A stretch of DNA of 64,000 nt from JAAOII01 sp965207945 (GCA_965207945.1 OZ242303.1:1054001-1118000); one strand, 5' to 3'; counted from the first letter of the stretch, positions 1-10,156 are shown. Notes: generated from the sequence alone by a model not told the origin. Program-made: numbers and translations.

Positions 1-2
1 CT

Positions 3-356
3 TCGGTTCTTGGCTTGCTGTTTGTAAGATTTTATTGGATTAACCTTATAATAGGGGCGTTAATCATCTATATAGGATTCAACTACCAAAATGATTTATT
101 CAATCACCCTTTACTAAGATGGTTGGGAATGGTTACACGGGTTACCAGTTCCGCTGATTTTACTCCAATATTCCCTTGGTTTGGAATAGTTCTTCTTGGT
201 ATGTTCACTGCGCGCCTTTTAGGTAAGTACATCTACATCCAAAATGGAATACATTGGCTATATCCTTTAGCAATAAGCGGAAGATATTCATTGATTATAT
301 ACATGCTTCATCAACCCATACTCTGGGGACTCATATATCTATACTTAATATTCTAA
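3..356 (+). CDS. DUF1624/HGSNAT-like membrane acyltransferase, C-terminal part
   Basis: This is the 3' end of a gene that begins before the window; the frame is open from base 3 with no need for an internal start. The visible ~117 residues contain about four hydrophobic segments and the C-terminal pattern I associate with the DUF1624 (heparan-alpha-glucosaminide N-acetyltransferase-like) family: a 'FTPIFPWFGIVLLGMF' segment followed by 'SGRYSLIIYMLHQP'. Such proteins are multi-pass inner-membrane proteins, probably acyltransferases, and their bacterial substrate is generally unknown. The stop lies 3 bases before the GTG start of the helicase gene, so the two may be co-transcribed. Family assignment is moderate because only the end is visible. 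Confidence 0.6.
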   Translation, partial: SVLGLLFVRFYWINLIIGALIIYIGFNYQNDLFNHPLLRWLGMVTRVTSSADFTPIFPWFGIVLLGMFTARLLGKYIYIQNGIHWLYPLAISGRYSLIIYMLHQPILWGLIYLYLIF

Positions 357-359
357 TTA

Positions 360-3300
360 GTGACATCAATTAACCAGGCGCTTAACCACCAACAAAGCAT
401 GATCGTCAAGGCACCTGCGGGCTCAGGTAAAACCGAGCTGCTCGTGCAAAGATACTTAACTCTATTAGCAGAAGCATGTGATGATCCCTGCCAAATAGTA
501 GCAATCACCTTCACGCGCAAAGCAGCTGCTGAAATGAGAAGGCGCATTCGCGAGGAGTTAGAACGAACCGCCCCTCCTGAAGAACCCCACAAAAAAATAA
601 CCTATCAGCTAGCACAAAAGGTGATCGCAAAAGCAAAACAGAAAAAATGGCTAACAGAAAGAATAATAACCAGTGATAACGTAACCACAATTGACTCTTT
701 CTGTCATACTTTGGTATCATTAGACCCATTGAAAGCTGAGTTTTGGACTATGCCAGAGATAGTAATGGATGAAGAAATAACACAGCTATATTTGGAGGCA
801 TCAGAAAATGCATTAGCAACAATGCAGCTCACAGAAGAAAACAAACAAGGATTGATGCAGCTGCTATATCTCCACAGCAATAGCCGCAATAAGCTAAAAG
901 CTAGCGTCGCTTCAATACTCTCAAATAGGGTAGCAATATTGCCGCTTATAGATGAGAAAGAGTATAATCCCGCCGCACAACTACACTTACTGATTGAAGA
1001 ACTCAAAAGGCGTCTTGTCCAATCAGCCCCTACAGATATGTTGGACGAAATCACCAAAATACTAAACGACAACCTCCAACACTGTCCAGAACCTCCATTC
1101 ATAACACCTGATGCAAACACCAACTGGCAAGATTGCCTGCTTGAGGATTGGCAAAACCTATCAAAAATACTCTTAACTAGCGGCGAAACATTACGCCGGC
1201 CATCAGGTCTGAACAAAAGGCATGGCTTCTTCACAGGAAGCGATACTAAAAAGCAAATGCAATTGATGTTAGAAGAATTACAACAAAAAAACGAATGGAT
1301 TGAAATATTGGCAAAGTCACGCCTATGGGCTGAAGAATATAAGGCGGAAGAATTACATTTAGTTAAAGCCGCTCAAACGTTAATAAAGTTTGCTTCAGCC
1401 CACTTATTACAGATATTCAAACGCGACAATAAATGTGACCATAGCGCCATAATGCTTGCTGCTATAGCAGTCATGGGGCAAGAGAACTCCCCCACCCTAC
1501 TTGCCGAACGGCTCGGTTATCGTCTAAGGCACCTATTGGTTGACGAGTTCCAAGACACATCTTATGGACAGCTGCAGTTATTGCAAGCCATATCTGCAGG
1601 ATGGGATGCGGCAACCTCCAATAGTTTATTCTTAGTGGGCGACCCAATGCAGTCCATCTATGCTTTTCGTCAAGCGGATGTGCGCATATTCAACCGCCTA
1701 TGGGATGAACAGCGACTTGGACAAGTCCCCCTAATAAGAATTACTCTGCAATATAATTATCGTTCTGAGGCACAACTCGTTGAGTGGTTCAATCAAACAT
1801 TCGCGCAAGTATTTCCTGCTAAGGCAGATAATCTCATTGATGCAGTATCCTACACGCACACTAATCCTGCAAACTCTGATAATTCATCAGTCATTACTTC
1901 TAACCAAACAACAAAAGATGAGGTTCTCTCTCATCTGGGGATTATTCACCCAGATAACTTCACTCCTTCTGCACAGCAGTTATTTCAGCCAATAATCAGT
2001 GAATTACACAGGATAACCGAACAACAACCCCAAGCAAAGATAGGCATATTAACCCGTAATCGTAACCATATAGCCGGACTTATCCCTTTATTACACGAAG
2101 CCAAGCTGGATTTTGATGCAAGTCGCGCATCATTCGCTGCAGCAAATCCAATTATTATGGATATTTTTACCTTAGTGAGTGGCATTTATGACATTAAGGA
2201 TGAACTTGCTTGGTACGCTATGCTACGCGCCCCTTGGTGCGGCTTACAACTTAAGGATCTCCTAAGCATAGCTCACAACGAGAATAAGCATAACTTATGG
2301 CAACTAATACAGGATATAGCCCAGAATCGCGTTAACAATTCTGTATCCCCTGATGGAGTAAATAGAATAAAATATTTTGTTCTTTGTATAACTCCAGCCA
2401 TGCGAGAAAGAAGGCGCAAAAGTTGGCACGATGTGATTGATCAGGCATGGCAAACATTAGGCGGACCCGCTAGGTTAACTAGTGAAAAGGACCTGCTTGA
2501 AACAGAACTAATATTCAATCTTCTCAGAGAATCAGAGAATAATGGCAGCGTCCTTAACTTGGATGCCATGAAACGTCAAATGGATAATCTTGGCGCAAAT
2601 TTTGAAAGCAAGGCACCCATTCAAATTATGACAATTCATCGTTCTAAGGGATTAGAGTTTGACTATGTATTCTTAGTATCATTACATAGAGGTGCTGGAA
2701 ATAAAAGTGCATCCCAAGATCTGCTAACAGTGGCGGACTTTATAATCAGTGCTGATTCCATGTCAGATTTAAGCGATTCGGATGCCGCTAACAATAAATT
2801 AACTCCAACTAAACAGCAAGAAGTTGCCTTAATGGCTATCCACTCACCCAGCAGCAGCGCGCAAGATGAGCCAGTGTACACTATGATAAAAGGAATTAAA
2901 GCAGAGCAACAGCAGCAAGAATATCGCCGTCTATTCTATGTTGCCTGCACCCGAGCGCGCAGTCGTTTATATTTGCACTATGCATTAAAATATGATGCTG
3001 ATGTTGGAGAAAAATCATCAGACGAAATACGCAAATCAATCAAAAACCCCGCGTATGACTCATTTCTGAGTTTAATTTATAAACCATTAGATGAAAATAT
3101 TGACAAATTAATTCCGTGTCATAACCCAGCAGATACAAGAAATAAAGAATCTGAAGTTAAAATCAAGAGAATTGCTTCATCAGATTTAAGCGATTACTCT
3201 GACTTTCATGATGGCTATGATGATATATCCCAAGAAGAAGCAGCATCCAAGACGGCACCTTTTAGTATTTGGAGTCCGCCTTATGAAAGATGTAAAGGAA

Positions 3301-3869
3301 TAATAATTCATCGTCTAATGGAGTCCCTTGCTGGCAAAGATATAACAAAATTATGTAATAACAAAGAATTGACGGAGAATTTCCTACAAAAAGAGATAAA
3401 AAAATGGAATAACTTACTAAGAGGAAAAGGGTTAAATACGGAACAGATCAATCAACTTAACAGCGTAGCCAGCACCACTCTAAATTTTTGCCTGCAGGAT
3501 GAACGCGCTCAGTGGATACTTAAAGCGTCAGGCAAAAATGCAAGTGAAAATGCAAGTAAGAACGAATGGGCATTGGCGCGCAAAGATAAAAGCAGCATCC
3601 GTATTGATAGATTTTTTGAAGCAGATGGAGTTAAGTGGATAGTTGACTACAAAACATCAGAGGACGGTTCATTCTCTACAGAAGAACTTGATAAATATTA
3701 TCGCCAACTCAGCAACTATGCCACAGCCCTCAAAGAACTAAGCGCTGAATCCGATTTATCTAAATCCACATCCGATAACCACCCAGTTAGTACCTCCTCA
3801 ATTAGTCCCCCTATTAAAATCGCTATTTATTGTCCGCAGAACGGCTTCTGGCGCGAATGGGATGCATGA
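360..3869 (+). CDS. addA: AddA/RecB-like UvrD-family ATP-dependent helicase-nuclease
   Basis: This 1169-residue superfamily 1 helicase carries a C-terminal nuclease and probably processes double-strand breaks. Visible motifs are Walker A APAGSGKT (18-25), motif II DEFQDT (about 395), motif III GDPMQSIYAFR (about 428), motif V IHRSKGLEF (about 760), motif VI YVACTRARSRLY (about 860) and the RecB-type nuclease core DYKT (about 1096) preceded by IRIDRFF. Length and order match AddA or a RecB-like exodeoxyribonuclease V beta subunit. No addB, recC or recD is in the window; the preceding gene is a membrane protein. The start is GTG, directly after the upstream stop and without a clear Shine-Dalgarno. 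The AddA versus RecB assignment rests on length and the missing partner and is not settled. Confidence 0.82.
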   Translation: MTSINQALNHQQSMIVKAPAGSGKTELLVQRYLTLLAEACDDPCQIVAITFTRKAAAEMRRRIREELERTAPPEEPHKKITYQLAQKVIAKAKQKKWLTERIITSDNVTTIDSFCHTLVSLDPLKAEFWTMPEIVMDEEITQLYLEASENALATMQLTEENKQGLMQLLYLHSNSRNKLKASVASILSNRVAILPLIDEKEYNPAAQLHLLIEELKRRLVQSAPTDMLDEITKILNDNLQHCPEPPFITPDANTNWQDCLLEDWQNLSKILLTSGETLRRPSGLNKRHGFFTGSDTKKQMQLMLEELQQKNEWIEILAKSRLWAEEYKAEELHLVKAAQTLIKFASAHLLQIFKRDNKCDHSAIMLAAIAVMGQENSPTLLAERLGYRLRHLLVDEFQDTSYGQLQLLQAISAGWDAATSNSLFLVGDPMQSIYAFRQADVRIFNRLWDEQRLGQVPLIRITLQYNYRSEAQLVEWFNQTFAQVFPAKADNLIDAVSYTHTNPANSDNSSVITSNQTTKDEVLSHLGIIHPDNFTPSAQQLFQPIISELHRITEQQPQAKIGILTRNRNHIAGLIPLLHEAKLDFDASRASFAAANPIIMDIFTLVSGIYDIKDELAWYAMLRAPWCGLQLKDLLSIAHNENKHNLWQLIQDIAQNRVNNSVSPDGVNRIKYFVLCITPAMRERRRKSWHDVIDQAWQTLGGPARLTSEKDLLETELIFNLLRESENNGSVLNLDAMKRQMDNLGANFESKAPIQIMTIHRSKGLEFDYVFLVSLHRGAGNKSASQDLLTVADFIISADSMSDLSDSDAANNKLTPTKQQEVALMAIHSPSSSAQDEPVYTMIKGIKAEQQQQEYRRLFYVACTRARSRLYLHYALKYDADVGEKSSDEIRKSIKNPAYDSFLSLIYKPLDENIDKLIPCHNPADTRNKESEVKIKRIASSDLSDYSDFHDGYDDISQEEAASKTAPFSIWSPPYERCKGIIIHRLMESLAGKDITKLCNNKELTENFLQKEIKKWNNLLRGKGLNTEQINQLNSVASTTLNFCLQDERAQWILKASGKNASENASKNEWALARKDKSSIRIDRFFEADGVKWIVDYKTSEDGSFSTEELDKYYRQLSNYATALKELSAESDLSKSTSDNHPVSTSSISPPIKIAIYCPQNGFWREWDA

Positions 3870-3881
3870 ATATATCTGCCC

Positions 3882-4922
3882 TTAATCATTCATTACTTGT
3901 ATCTGCGGGGAAGGAGCCGAATTAAGTTTGCTTATAGCCAATGCTATGCGAAAAGCCAATTCCTGCCAATGCTCGGGGATTTTATTATTTTGCACTGCTT
4001 CACTATAATCTTCTTGCAGCGGCAATGTTCCTAATAACTCAAGGTTTTTGCTTTCACTCAAAGCTGCACTCTTACCCTCACCAAAGATGTGATGTCTCTC
4101 GCCGCATTTTGAACAATCGTAATAAGACATATTTTCTACCATGCCAAGCACTGGAACATAAAGCTTACGAAACATTTCCACCGCTTTCTCTGCTCCTATA
4201 AGAGCTAGCTTATGTGGCGTAGTCACTATAACTGCGGCACTCAATGACACCCTTTGGCATAAAGTAAGCTGAATATCTCCTGTTCCTGGCGGCATATCCA
4301 CTATAAGATAGTCCAAGTCGCCCCAATTTGTGGAATACACCAATTGTTGCAATGCGTTGGAAGCCATCGCCCCACGCCATATAGCGGGAGTTTGCTCATC
4401 ATCCAATAAATAGCTCAACGACATTGTCTTAAGCCCGTTAGATATGACTGGATTCATTGTGTTACCTTCCCCTGCTATATTTTTTTTATCTGCTTGAACA
4501 TTTAACAAATATGGTTGACTTGGTCCATAAATATCTGCATCAAGCATGCCAACCCTAGCCCCCAAACTCTGCAATGTTGCCGCCAGATAAATAGAGGTAG
4601 TGGATTTACCAACCCCTCCCTTACCAGATGCCACTGCAATAATATTACGCACTCCTGTTAGCTGCTTGGTCTGAGGACGCGGATTAAGTGATGCTATCTT
4701 TTGCTTAATCTCAATCTGAACCTTAGCAAAATTATGCTTACTGAGATGTTCTTTCAATTCAGTTTCAATTCTTTGTTTAGCCCTACCAATTGGATATGGC
4801 AAAGTTACTGTTAGTTTTTGCTCACCACTCTGCCCTGGTGACGACAATGATTCTACCGCTCCCAAAGTAATATAATCCAAATTGAGATACGGATCCTTAT
4901 ATTGTTTTAGAATATCTTCCAT
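3882..4922 (-). CDS. apbC: Mrp/ApbC family iron-sulfur cluster carrier ATPase
   Basis: This 346-residue cytoplasmic P-loop ATPase of the Mrp/Nbp35 group binds and transfers iron-sulfur clusters. It has an N-terminal MIP18-like region (about 1-85), the deviant Walker A GKGGVGKST (100-108), the conserved switch region DADIYGPSQP, the VDMPPGTGD motif and the CSKCGE Cys-x-x-Cys pair for a bridging [4Fe-4S] cluster at the dimer interface. Length is typical. It converges with the helicase gene (12-base gap) and diverges from dcd across 66 AT-rich bases. The apbC/dcd pairing is, to my knowledge, seen in other proteobacteria, though I cannot check this here. Confidence 0.93.
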   Translation of the reverse strand: MEDILKQYKDPYLNLDYITLGAVESLSSPGQSGEQKLTVTLPYPIGRAKQRIETELKEHLSKHNFAKVQIEIKQKIASLNPRPQTKQLTGVRNIIAVASGKGGVGKSTTSIYLAATLQSLGARVGMLDADIYGPSQPYLLNVQADKKNIAGEGNTMNPVISNGLKTMSLSYLLDDEQTPAIWRGAMASNALQQLVYSTNWGDLDYLIVDMPPGTGDIQLTLCQRVSLSAAVIVTTPHKLALIGAEKAVEMFRKLYVPVLGMVENMSYYDCSKCGERHHIFGEGKSAALSESKNLELLGTLPLQEDYSEAVQNNKIPEHWQELAFRIALAISKLNSAPSPQIQVMND

Positions 4923-4988
4923 ATTGTATATTGTATAGCAAGGTGATTAGGAGTTTCATATTCAATTTCCTTTATAATTACAGATAAC

Positions 4989-5555
4989 ATGACAATTAAA
5001 TCAGATAAATGGATAGCCAAAATGGCTCATGGCAAACGGATGATAGAACCCTTTGTAGAAGCCCAAATGCGCAGTCAAGGCGGAATGCCTCTCATATCTT
5101 ATGGGCTATCAAGCTACGGCTATGACGTCCGCTGTGCTGATGAGTTTAAAGTATTTACCAATGTGCACTCTGCCACAGTAGACCCAAAAGAATTTAACCC
5201 AAAAGGATTTGTTGATATGCAGGGAGATTCATGCATAATTCCTCCCAATTCTTTTGCGCTTGCCCGCACCATAGAGTATCTACGTATCCCACCAGATGTC
5301 CTGGTTATTTGTTTGGGGAAATCAACTTACGCAAGATGCGGCATAGTGGTTAATGTCACACCACTTGAGCCAGAATGGGAAGGGTATATAACTTTGGAGT
5401 TCTCCAACACCACAAATCTACCAGCAAAAATATATGCTAACGAAGGAGTAGCGCAATTGGTATTCTTTCAGTCGGATGAACAGTGCTCCATAACCTATAA
5501 GCAGCGCAAAGGCAAGTATCAAAAGCAAAGCGGTGTTACACTGCCCAAACCCTAA
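4989..5555 (+). CDS. dcd: dCTP deaminase
   Basis: The 188-residue protein converts dCTP to dUTP plus ammonia, feeding dTMP synthesis. Signature segments are SSYGYDVRCADEF near residue 45, the GKSTYARCG loop (about 113), the catalytic-glutamate strand EPEWEGYITLEFSN and the C-terminal GKYQKQSG lid. Length and sequence fit the trimeric Dcd of proteobacteria rather than the bifunctional Dcd-Dut. It is transcribed away from apbC. A TATAAT hexamer ends 10 bases before the ATG, so the message may have a very short leader. No anomaly was seen. Confidence 0.95.
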   Translation: MTIKSDKWIAKMAHGKRMIEPFVEAQMRSQGGMPLISYGLSSYGYDVRCADEFKVFTNVHSATVDPKEFNPKGFVDMQGDSCIIPPNSFALARTIEYLRIPPDVLVICLGKSTYARCGIVVNVTPLEPEWEGYITLEFSNTTNLPAKIYANEGVAQLVFFQSDEQCSITYKQRKGKYQKQSGVTLPKP

Positions 5556-5587
5556 CACAAGATAGCTTCTAACAGAGCGCAAAGAAA

Positions 5588-6664
5588 GTGACTGATTATA
5601 TTATTAGACGGCTTCTTCTCATTATTCCCACTCTGTTAGGAATAATGATTATAAACTTCATATTAGTCCAATCTGCCCCTGGTGGTCCAATTGAGCAGAC
5701 CATAGCTCGCCTCACGTTAGGAGATGTTGGTAGCCCTACTTCACAATTTTCTAGCTCAAGCTTAGAACTTGAAGGATGTACGGGTTTTTATTGCGGAGCT
5801 GAAGGAGTGGAAAAAGAGTTTATTGAAGAACTAACTAAACTCTATGGCTTTGATAAGCCGCCAGTGGAAAGATTCTTACTAATGCTCAAAAACTACGCGA
5901 CCTTTAATTTTGGAGATAGTTTTTACAAAGGCAGAAGTGTTCTAACTCTTGTGTGGGAAGCAATACCTGTATCCATATCTTTAGGACTGTGGTCTACCCT
6001 ATTAGTTTATTTTATTTCCATACCCTTAGGTATAGCCAAAGCGGTGCGTAATGGCACCAAATTTGATGCCTGGTCAAGCATGCTTATCATCATAGGTTAT
6101 GCAATTCCTGGCTTCTTATTTGCAATACTACTACTAGTTCTTTTTGCTGGCGGAAGTTTCTGGCAATTTTTCCCTTTAAGTGGTCTGGTATCAGATGATT
6201 TTGCTATGCTCAGTTGGTGGGGAAAAATAAAAGATTATTTTTGGCATATAACTCTGCCCACCATAGCTCTTTCTATAGGAGGATTTGCTACCTTAACCGT
6301 GCTAACCAAGAATTCTTTTTTAGAAGAAATAAACAAAAAATATGTTTATACCGCCCTTGCCAAAGGACTGACTAGAAAAAAGGTTCTATATGGGCACGTA
6401 TTTCGCAATGCCATGTTATTAATAATAGCCGGCATTCCAGCGCTATTAGTTAGCGTTTTTGTAACTGGCTCCCTATTAATAGAGGTGATTTTTTCTTTGA
6501 ATGGTTTAGGTTTACTGGGATTTGAGGCGGTGGTTAATCGTGATTATCCAGTAGTATTTGCTTCTTTGTATATATTTACCTTGCTGGGATTAGTTATTAA
6601 GATAGTAAGTGATGTAACCTACACTATCATAGATCCGCGCATTAACTTTGAATCCGCTGATTAA
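5588..6664 (+). CDS. yejB: YejB-like peptide/muropeptide ABC transporter permease
   Basis: This 358-residue inner-membrane permease belongs to the dipeptide/oligopeptide (DppB/OppB) class. The N-terminus MTDYIIRRLLLIIPTLLGIM, the extended periplasmic insertion after the first membrane segment (about 30-95) and the C-terminal VNRDYPVVFASLYIF segment are characteristic of YejB. About six membrane spans are visible, with the EAA-type loop near TALAKGLTRKKVLYGHVFRNA. The start is GTG. The partner permease YejE and ATPase YejF are absent from the window, and the binding-protein gene lies convergently downstream instead of in the usual yejABEF order. The substrate is inferred to be short peptides or muropeptides. 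Confidence 0.88.
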   Translation: MTDYIIRRLLLIIPTLLGIMIINFILVQSAPGGPIEQTIARLTLGDVGSPTSQFSSSSLELEGCTGFYCGAEGVEKEFIEELTKLYGFDKPPVERFLLMLKNYATFNFGDSFYKGRSVLTLVWEAIPVSISLGLWSTLLVYFISIPLGIAKAVRNGTKFDAWSSMLIIIGYAIPGFLFAILLLVLFAGGSFWQFFPLSGLVSDDFAMLSWWGKIKDYFWHITLPTIALSIGGFATLTVLTKNSFLEEINKKYVYTALAKGLTRKKVLYGHVFRNAMLLIIAGIPALLVSVFVTGSLLIEVIFSLNGLGLLGFEAVVNRDYPVVFASLYIFTLLGLVIKIVSDVTYTIIDPRINFESAD

Positions 6665-6722
6665 AGATAATTATCAATAAGGATTATCAGCAAGGCGCCG
6701 ACGTGGCGATGGGCTGATTACC

Positions 6723-8594
6723 CTATTTAGCCCACCAGGATGTAATCTGCACTCCTGAATCTGGTACCACATTAGTAAAACCAAATTTATTCCAATAGGC
6801 AATTCTATCTGCGCTTATATGCCAATGGGGTATTACATAATATCCCGCCAACAGAACTCTATCCATTACCTGACTATAGCTAATCAACTCGTCACGGCTG
6901 GAAACCGTTATGAGTCCTTCTATCAATTCGTCTATTACCGGGTCCATAATTCCAACCAGGTTACGGCTACCCGCATGATTGGCACTGGCGCTACCCCAAT
7001 AATTCCGCTGTTCATTACCTGGCGACTCACTTTGCGCAAAACTAAAAACTATCATATCAAAATTAAACTCTTGAATACGATTTATGTATTGAGTGGTGTC
7101 CACTAAACGCACATTAGCATCTATGCCAAGTCGTTCAAGGTTTTTAATAAACGGATTAACTATTCTTTCAAATGCTTTTTGCACTATAAGAATCTCAAAT
7201 TTCATTTGCTTCCCACTATCCTTAGACATAAGCTTACCGCCTTTTAACTCCCAGCCGGCCTCTTTAAGTAAAGGTATTGCTTGACGCAGATTAGCGCGAA
7301 TTCCCCCTGCCGTATCGGAACGTGGTTGGCTAGGAACGTCCCCCCAAATCTGTTTTGGTAATCTATTCTTATAGGGTTTTAATATCTTTAGCTCTCCTGC
7401 AGTTGGTTTGCCTCTCGCTGCCAGCTCACTATTGGAAAAGAAGCTATATGACCTCTTATAGGAACTAAAAAATAAATTCTTGTTAGCCCATTCAAAATCA
7501 AAAGCGTAGTTCAATGCTTCTCGCACTTTGGTATCTTTGAAAATATCTCGCCGAGTATTAAAGATAAACGCTTGCATTCCTTGATTACGATTATGTTTAA
7601 ATTCCTTTTTAACAACCTTGCCACTTTTTACCGCAGGGAAGTCATACTCTTTCTTCCATCTACTTGCTTGATTCTCCACTTTAAGATCTATTTCCCCCGA
7701 CTTAAAGCCCTCATGCAGTATTTCAAGGTCACGATAATAAACATACTTGATTTGGTCAAAATTATGTAATCCTTTATTTACTGGCAAATTCTTACCCCAA
7801 TATTTATCGTTACGCTTGTATGTGATACTACGTCCTGGCTTGACGCTATCTATAACATAAGCTCCAGAACCAACTGGTGGTTCTAAAGAAACTTTAGCGA
7901 AATCTCTACCCTTCGCTTCCCAATAGTGTTTAGGTAAAACAATTAATTGTCCAAGAATAAGCGGTAATTCTTTGTTATTACTATGCTTAAAGGTAAATTT
8001 CACTCTATGTTTATCCAACGCTTCCGCTTTAACAACATCCGCATAGTAGGCGCGGTACTGAGGCAAAGCTTTAGTAATGATTGTCTCAAAGCTAAATACC
8101 ACATCTTCGGCGGTTACTGCAACTCCATCGCTAAATTTAGCTTTTTTGTTAAGGTGAAAAATTATCCAATCAACTTCTCCCTTAGGAATTTCTATTTGCT
8201 CTGCCAGTAATCCATATTCAGTAACGGGCTCTTCCACGCCTTTAGAAGTCAGGGTATCATAGATTAATCCAAGTCCATCAGCAGAATTACCCTGCAAGAT
8301 AAACATATTTAAACTATCAAAAGTGCCAAAACCACCACGCGTTAATTTACCCTTCTTAGGAGCATTAGGGTTTACATAAGAAAAATGCTTAAAGTTAGCC
8401 GCATACTTGGGCTTACCATATAAAGCAAGAGCATGTGATTTTATACTTTCACCTTGCTTACCACTCCTACTGCTATCTCCTGCAGCAAAGCAACTCCCTG
8501 CTACTACTAATAATAGCGGCAATAATGCTATCAGTAATTTTGATGAATTATTTACCTCTTTTATTTTCTCCCCATTTATTCTTCCCTCTTTCAT
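6723..8594 (-). CDS. yejA: YejA-like periplasmic solute-binding protein
   Basis: This is an extracellular solute-binding protein of the peptide (SBP_bac_5) family. The frame is open from 8702, but I chose the ATG at 8594: it follows a GAGGGG Shine-Dalgarno at good spacing, lies just past the mltD stop, and gives about 624 residues, close to YejA. The N-terminus then reads as a positively charged region, a hydrophobic core (KLLIALLPLLLVVAG) and a cleavage region SCFAAG. Mature motifs include KHFSYVNPNAPKKG, FDSLNMFIL and the C-terminal YYVIPHWHI. It follows mltD by 26 bases in the same direction. This suggests one transcript that makes and then captures peptidoglycan fragments; the substrate is an inference. 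Confidence 0.87.
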   Translation of the reverse strand: MKEGRINGEKIKEVNNSSKLLIALLPLLLVVAGSCFAAGDSSRSGKQGESIKSHALALYGKPKYAANFKHFSYVNPNAPKKGKLTRGGFGTFDSLNMFILQGNSADGLGLIYDTLTSKGVEEPVTEYGLLAEQIEIPKGEVDWIIFHLNKKAKFSDGVAVTAEDVVFSFETIITKALPQYRAYYADVVKAEALDKHRVKFTFKHSNNKELPLILGQLIVLPKHYWEAKGRDFAKVSLEPPVGSGAYVIDSVKPGRSITYKRNDKYWGKNLPVNKGLHNFDQIKYVYYRDLEILHEGFKSGEIDLKVENQASRWKKEYDFPAVKSGKVVKKEFKHNRNQGMQAFIFNTRRDIFKDTKVREALNYAFDFEWANKNLFFSSYKRSYSFFSNSELAARGKPTAGELKILKPYKNRLPKQIWGDVPSQPRSDTAGGIRANLRQAIPLLKEAGWELKGGKLMSKDSGKQMKFEILIVQKAFERIVNPFIKNLERLGIDANVRLVDTTQYINRIQEFNFDMIVFSFAQSESPGNEQRNYWGSASANHAGSRNLVGIMDPVIDELIEGLITVSSRDELISYSQVMDRVLLAGYYVIPHWHISADRIAYWNKFGFTNVVPDSGVQITSWWAK

Positions 8595-8620
8595 TTCCCC
8601 TCTTTTTATCTTCACCCTCC

Positions 8621-10156
8621 TTATAAGTCCGTTACGTCCAAATAAAGCCGAATGAGCTGTCCAGCATAAATATGCTCCCCTATTGATTTTCCTTGATTCC
8701 ATTTTTTGACTTGTTCAATACTAACATTAAATTTATTCGCTATTCTATAAAGAGAATCGCCGCGACGAGCTCTATAGTAAACATTTCTTATCACTTCCCT
8801 ATTATAATCTCCTGCAAGCAAAACTGTGGGAGAGTTCACAGAATCTCCCTTGCTAACTGTTATCTTTCTACCAGCGCGCACTTTATTAGGATTACCAATT
8901 CCATTCATCTTTTGCAAACTGGCAACAGAGATACTATAATCTCTCGCTATTGAAGAAAGATTTTCTCCTTTCTTTATTCTGTGACCTTTTTGGGCACGGT
9001 TCCTTGAAACATAGCGAGGTGGTTCCGTATAATCCGCATTAGTAGTATACTCTTCTGTCCCCTTATTTATAGGGATAATAACATAATTACCAGGAGCAAT
9101 CTTATCCACCTGATTAAAATGACTCAGCAGCTTATGGCTAATATCAAACTTATCAGAGATGGTAGCAACTGTATCTCCTCTTTCCACCTTATAACTAACC
9201 CATAATGGCGCATTTGTGGAAAAACTTTCTAGCGCATCCTCAAGTTGATGTTTGTTATCAATAGGAACAAACACGTGTTTTTTATGTGGAGATGTAACCC
9301 ACTGATTATGTCCTGCATTTAATAGAAAAAATGATTCTTCATTAATACCTGCTTTCTCAACAATCTGTGCTAGCGGAATTTGATGCTGATTATCTATTTT
9401 AGCCCAAAAAGGTTTTGCCTCTATAGGCCTCAAGCCCAGCTCTATTCTTTGTTTTTTAGAAAAAACATAACTAAAAGCAATAAGGCGTGGAATATAATTC
9501 TCGGTCTCACGTGGTAATTTATGCAAATGCCAATAGTCGGTTGGTTGATGATGCGCTTTGTTATAGGCAATTGCCTTATTAACCGCCCTTTCACCGGCAT
9601 TATATGCAGCTAAACTCAATTCCCAGTCGTCATATTTTGCATATAAGTATTCTAAATAATCTAAAGCTGCGCTAGTAGATTCTTCAAAATCACGTCGTGA
9701 TGAGTACCACCAAGTATTACCAAGCCCAAAAGACCTGCCAGTCTTTTCGGTAAATTGCCAAAGACCAGCAGCGCCTGCTGGTGAATAAGCATAAGGGTCA
9801 TAAGAACTTTCCACTGCAGGCAACAAAGCCAACTCAATTGGCATATCACGTTTCATGAGTTCATTACGTATATGGAAAAGAAACAAGGCGGAACGTTCAT
9901 TTATTCCGATTAGCATCTCGGGGCGCGCCTTCAATGCAGAAACCTGCTTCTTAACTAACTTGTTGTTGTAATACTTAGGGGCAAATGCATAGTCATTCTC
10001 AATAAGCTGCCATAGATCAGGTCCTAGATATTTATAATCTATATCCTGTATGGCTGCTTTGTCAGATAGACGAATAGTGTCCAGATGAGAGGAACTACAA
10101 CTGAGTAAAGCGAAAGATAGTAATACCATCCCTGCTAAAGCAATTATCTTGTTCAT
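8621..10156 (-). CDS. mltD: Membrane-bound lytic murein transglycosylase D with three LysM domains
   Basis: This outer-membrane lipoprotein cleaves peptidoglycan glycan strands and leaves 1,6-anhydro ends. The start at 10156 gives MNKIIALAGMVLLSFALLSC, a lipoprotein signal ending at a Cys lipobox; an upstream TTG extends the frame by eight residues and is less likely. The transglycosylase SLT domain has the catalytic-glutamate context ESSYDP, then SPAGAAGLWQF and LAAYNAG. Three LysM modules follow, beginning near YKVERGDTVATI, HRIKKGENLSSI and YRARRGDSLYRI. About 511 residues and three LysM repeats are within the MltD range. It is the first gene of a likely two-gene unit with yejA. Confidence 0.93.
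   Translation of the reverse strand: MNKIIALAGMVLLSFALLSCSSSHLDTIRLSDKAAIQDIDYKYLGPDLWQLIENDYAFAPKYYNNKLVKKQVSALKARPEMLIGINERSALFLFHIRNELMKRDMPIELALLPAVESSYDPYAYSPAGAAGLWQFTEKTGRSFGLGNTWWYSSRRDFEESTSAALDYLEYLYAKYDDWELSLAAYNAGERAVNKAIAYNKAHHQPTDYWHLHKLPRETENYIPRLIAFSYVFSKKQRIELGLRPIEAKPFWAKIDNQHQIPLAQIVEKAGINEESFFLLNAGHNQWVTSPHKKHVFVPIDNKHQLEDALESFSTNAPLWVSYKVERGDTVATISDKFDISHKLLSHFNQVDKIAPGNYVIIPINKGTEEYTTNADYTEPPRYVSRNRAQKGHRIKKGENLSSIARDYSISVASLQKMNGIGNPNKVRAGRKITVSKGDSVNSPTVLLAGDYNREVIRNVYYRARRGDSLYRIANKFNVSIEQVKKWNQGKSIGEHIYAGQLIRLYLDVTDL

Noticed and set aside
6665..6722. Rho-independent terminator between yejB and yejA
   Set aside because: Only a four-base CGCC/GGCG stem is present, without a T-run.
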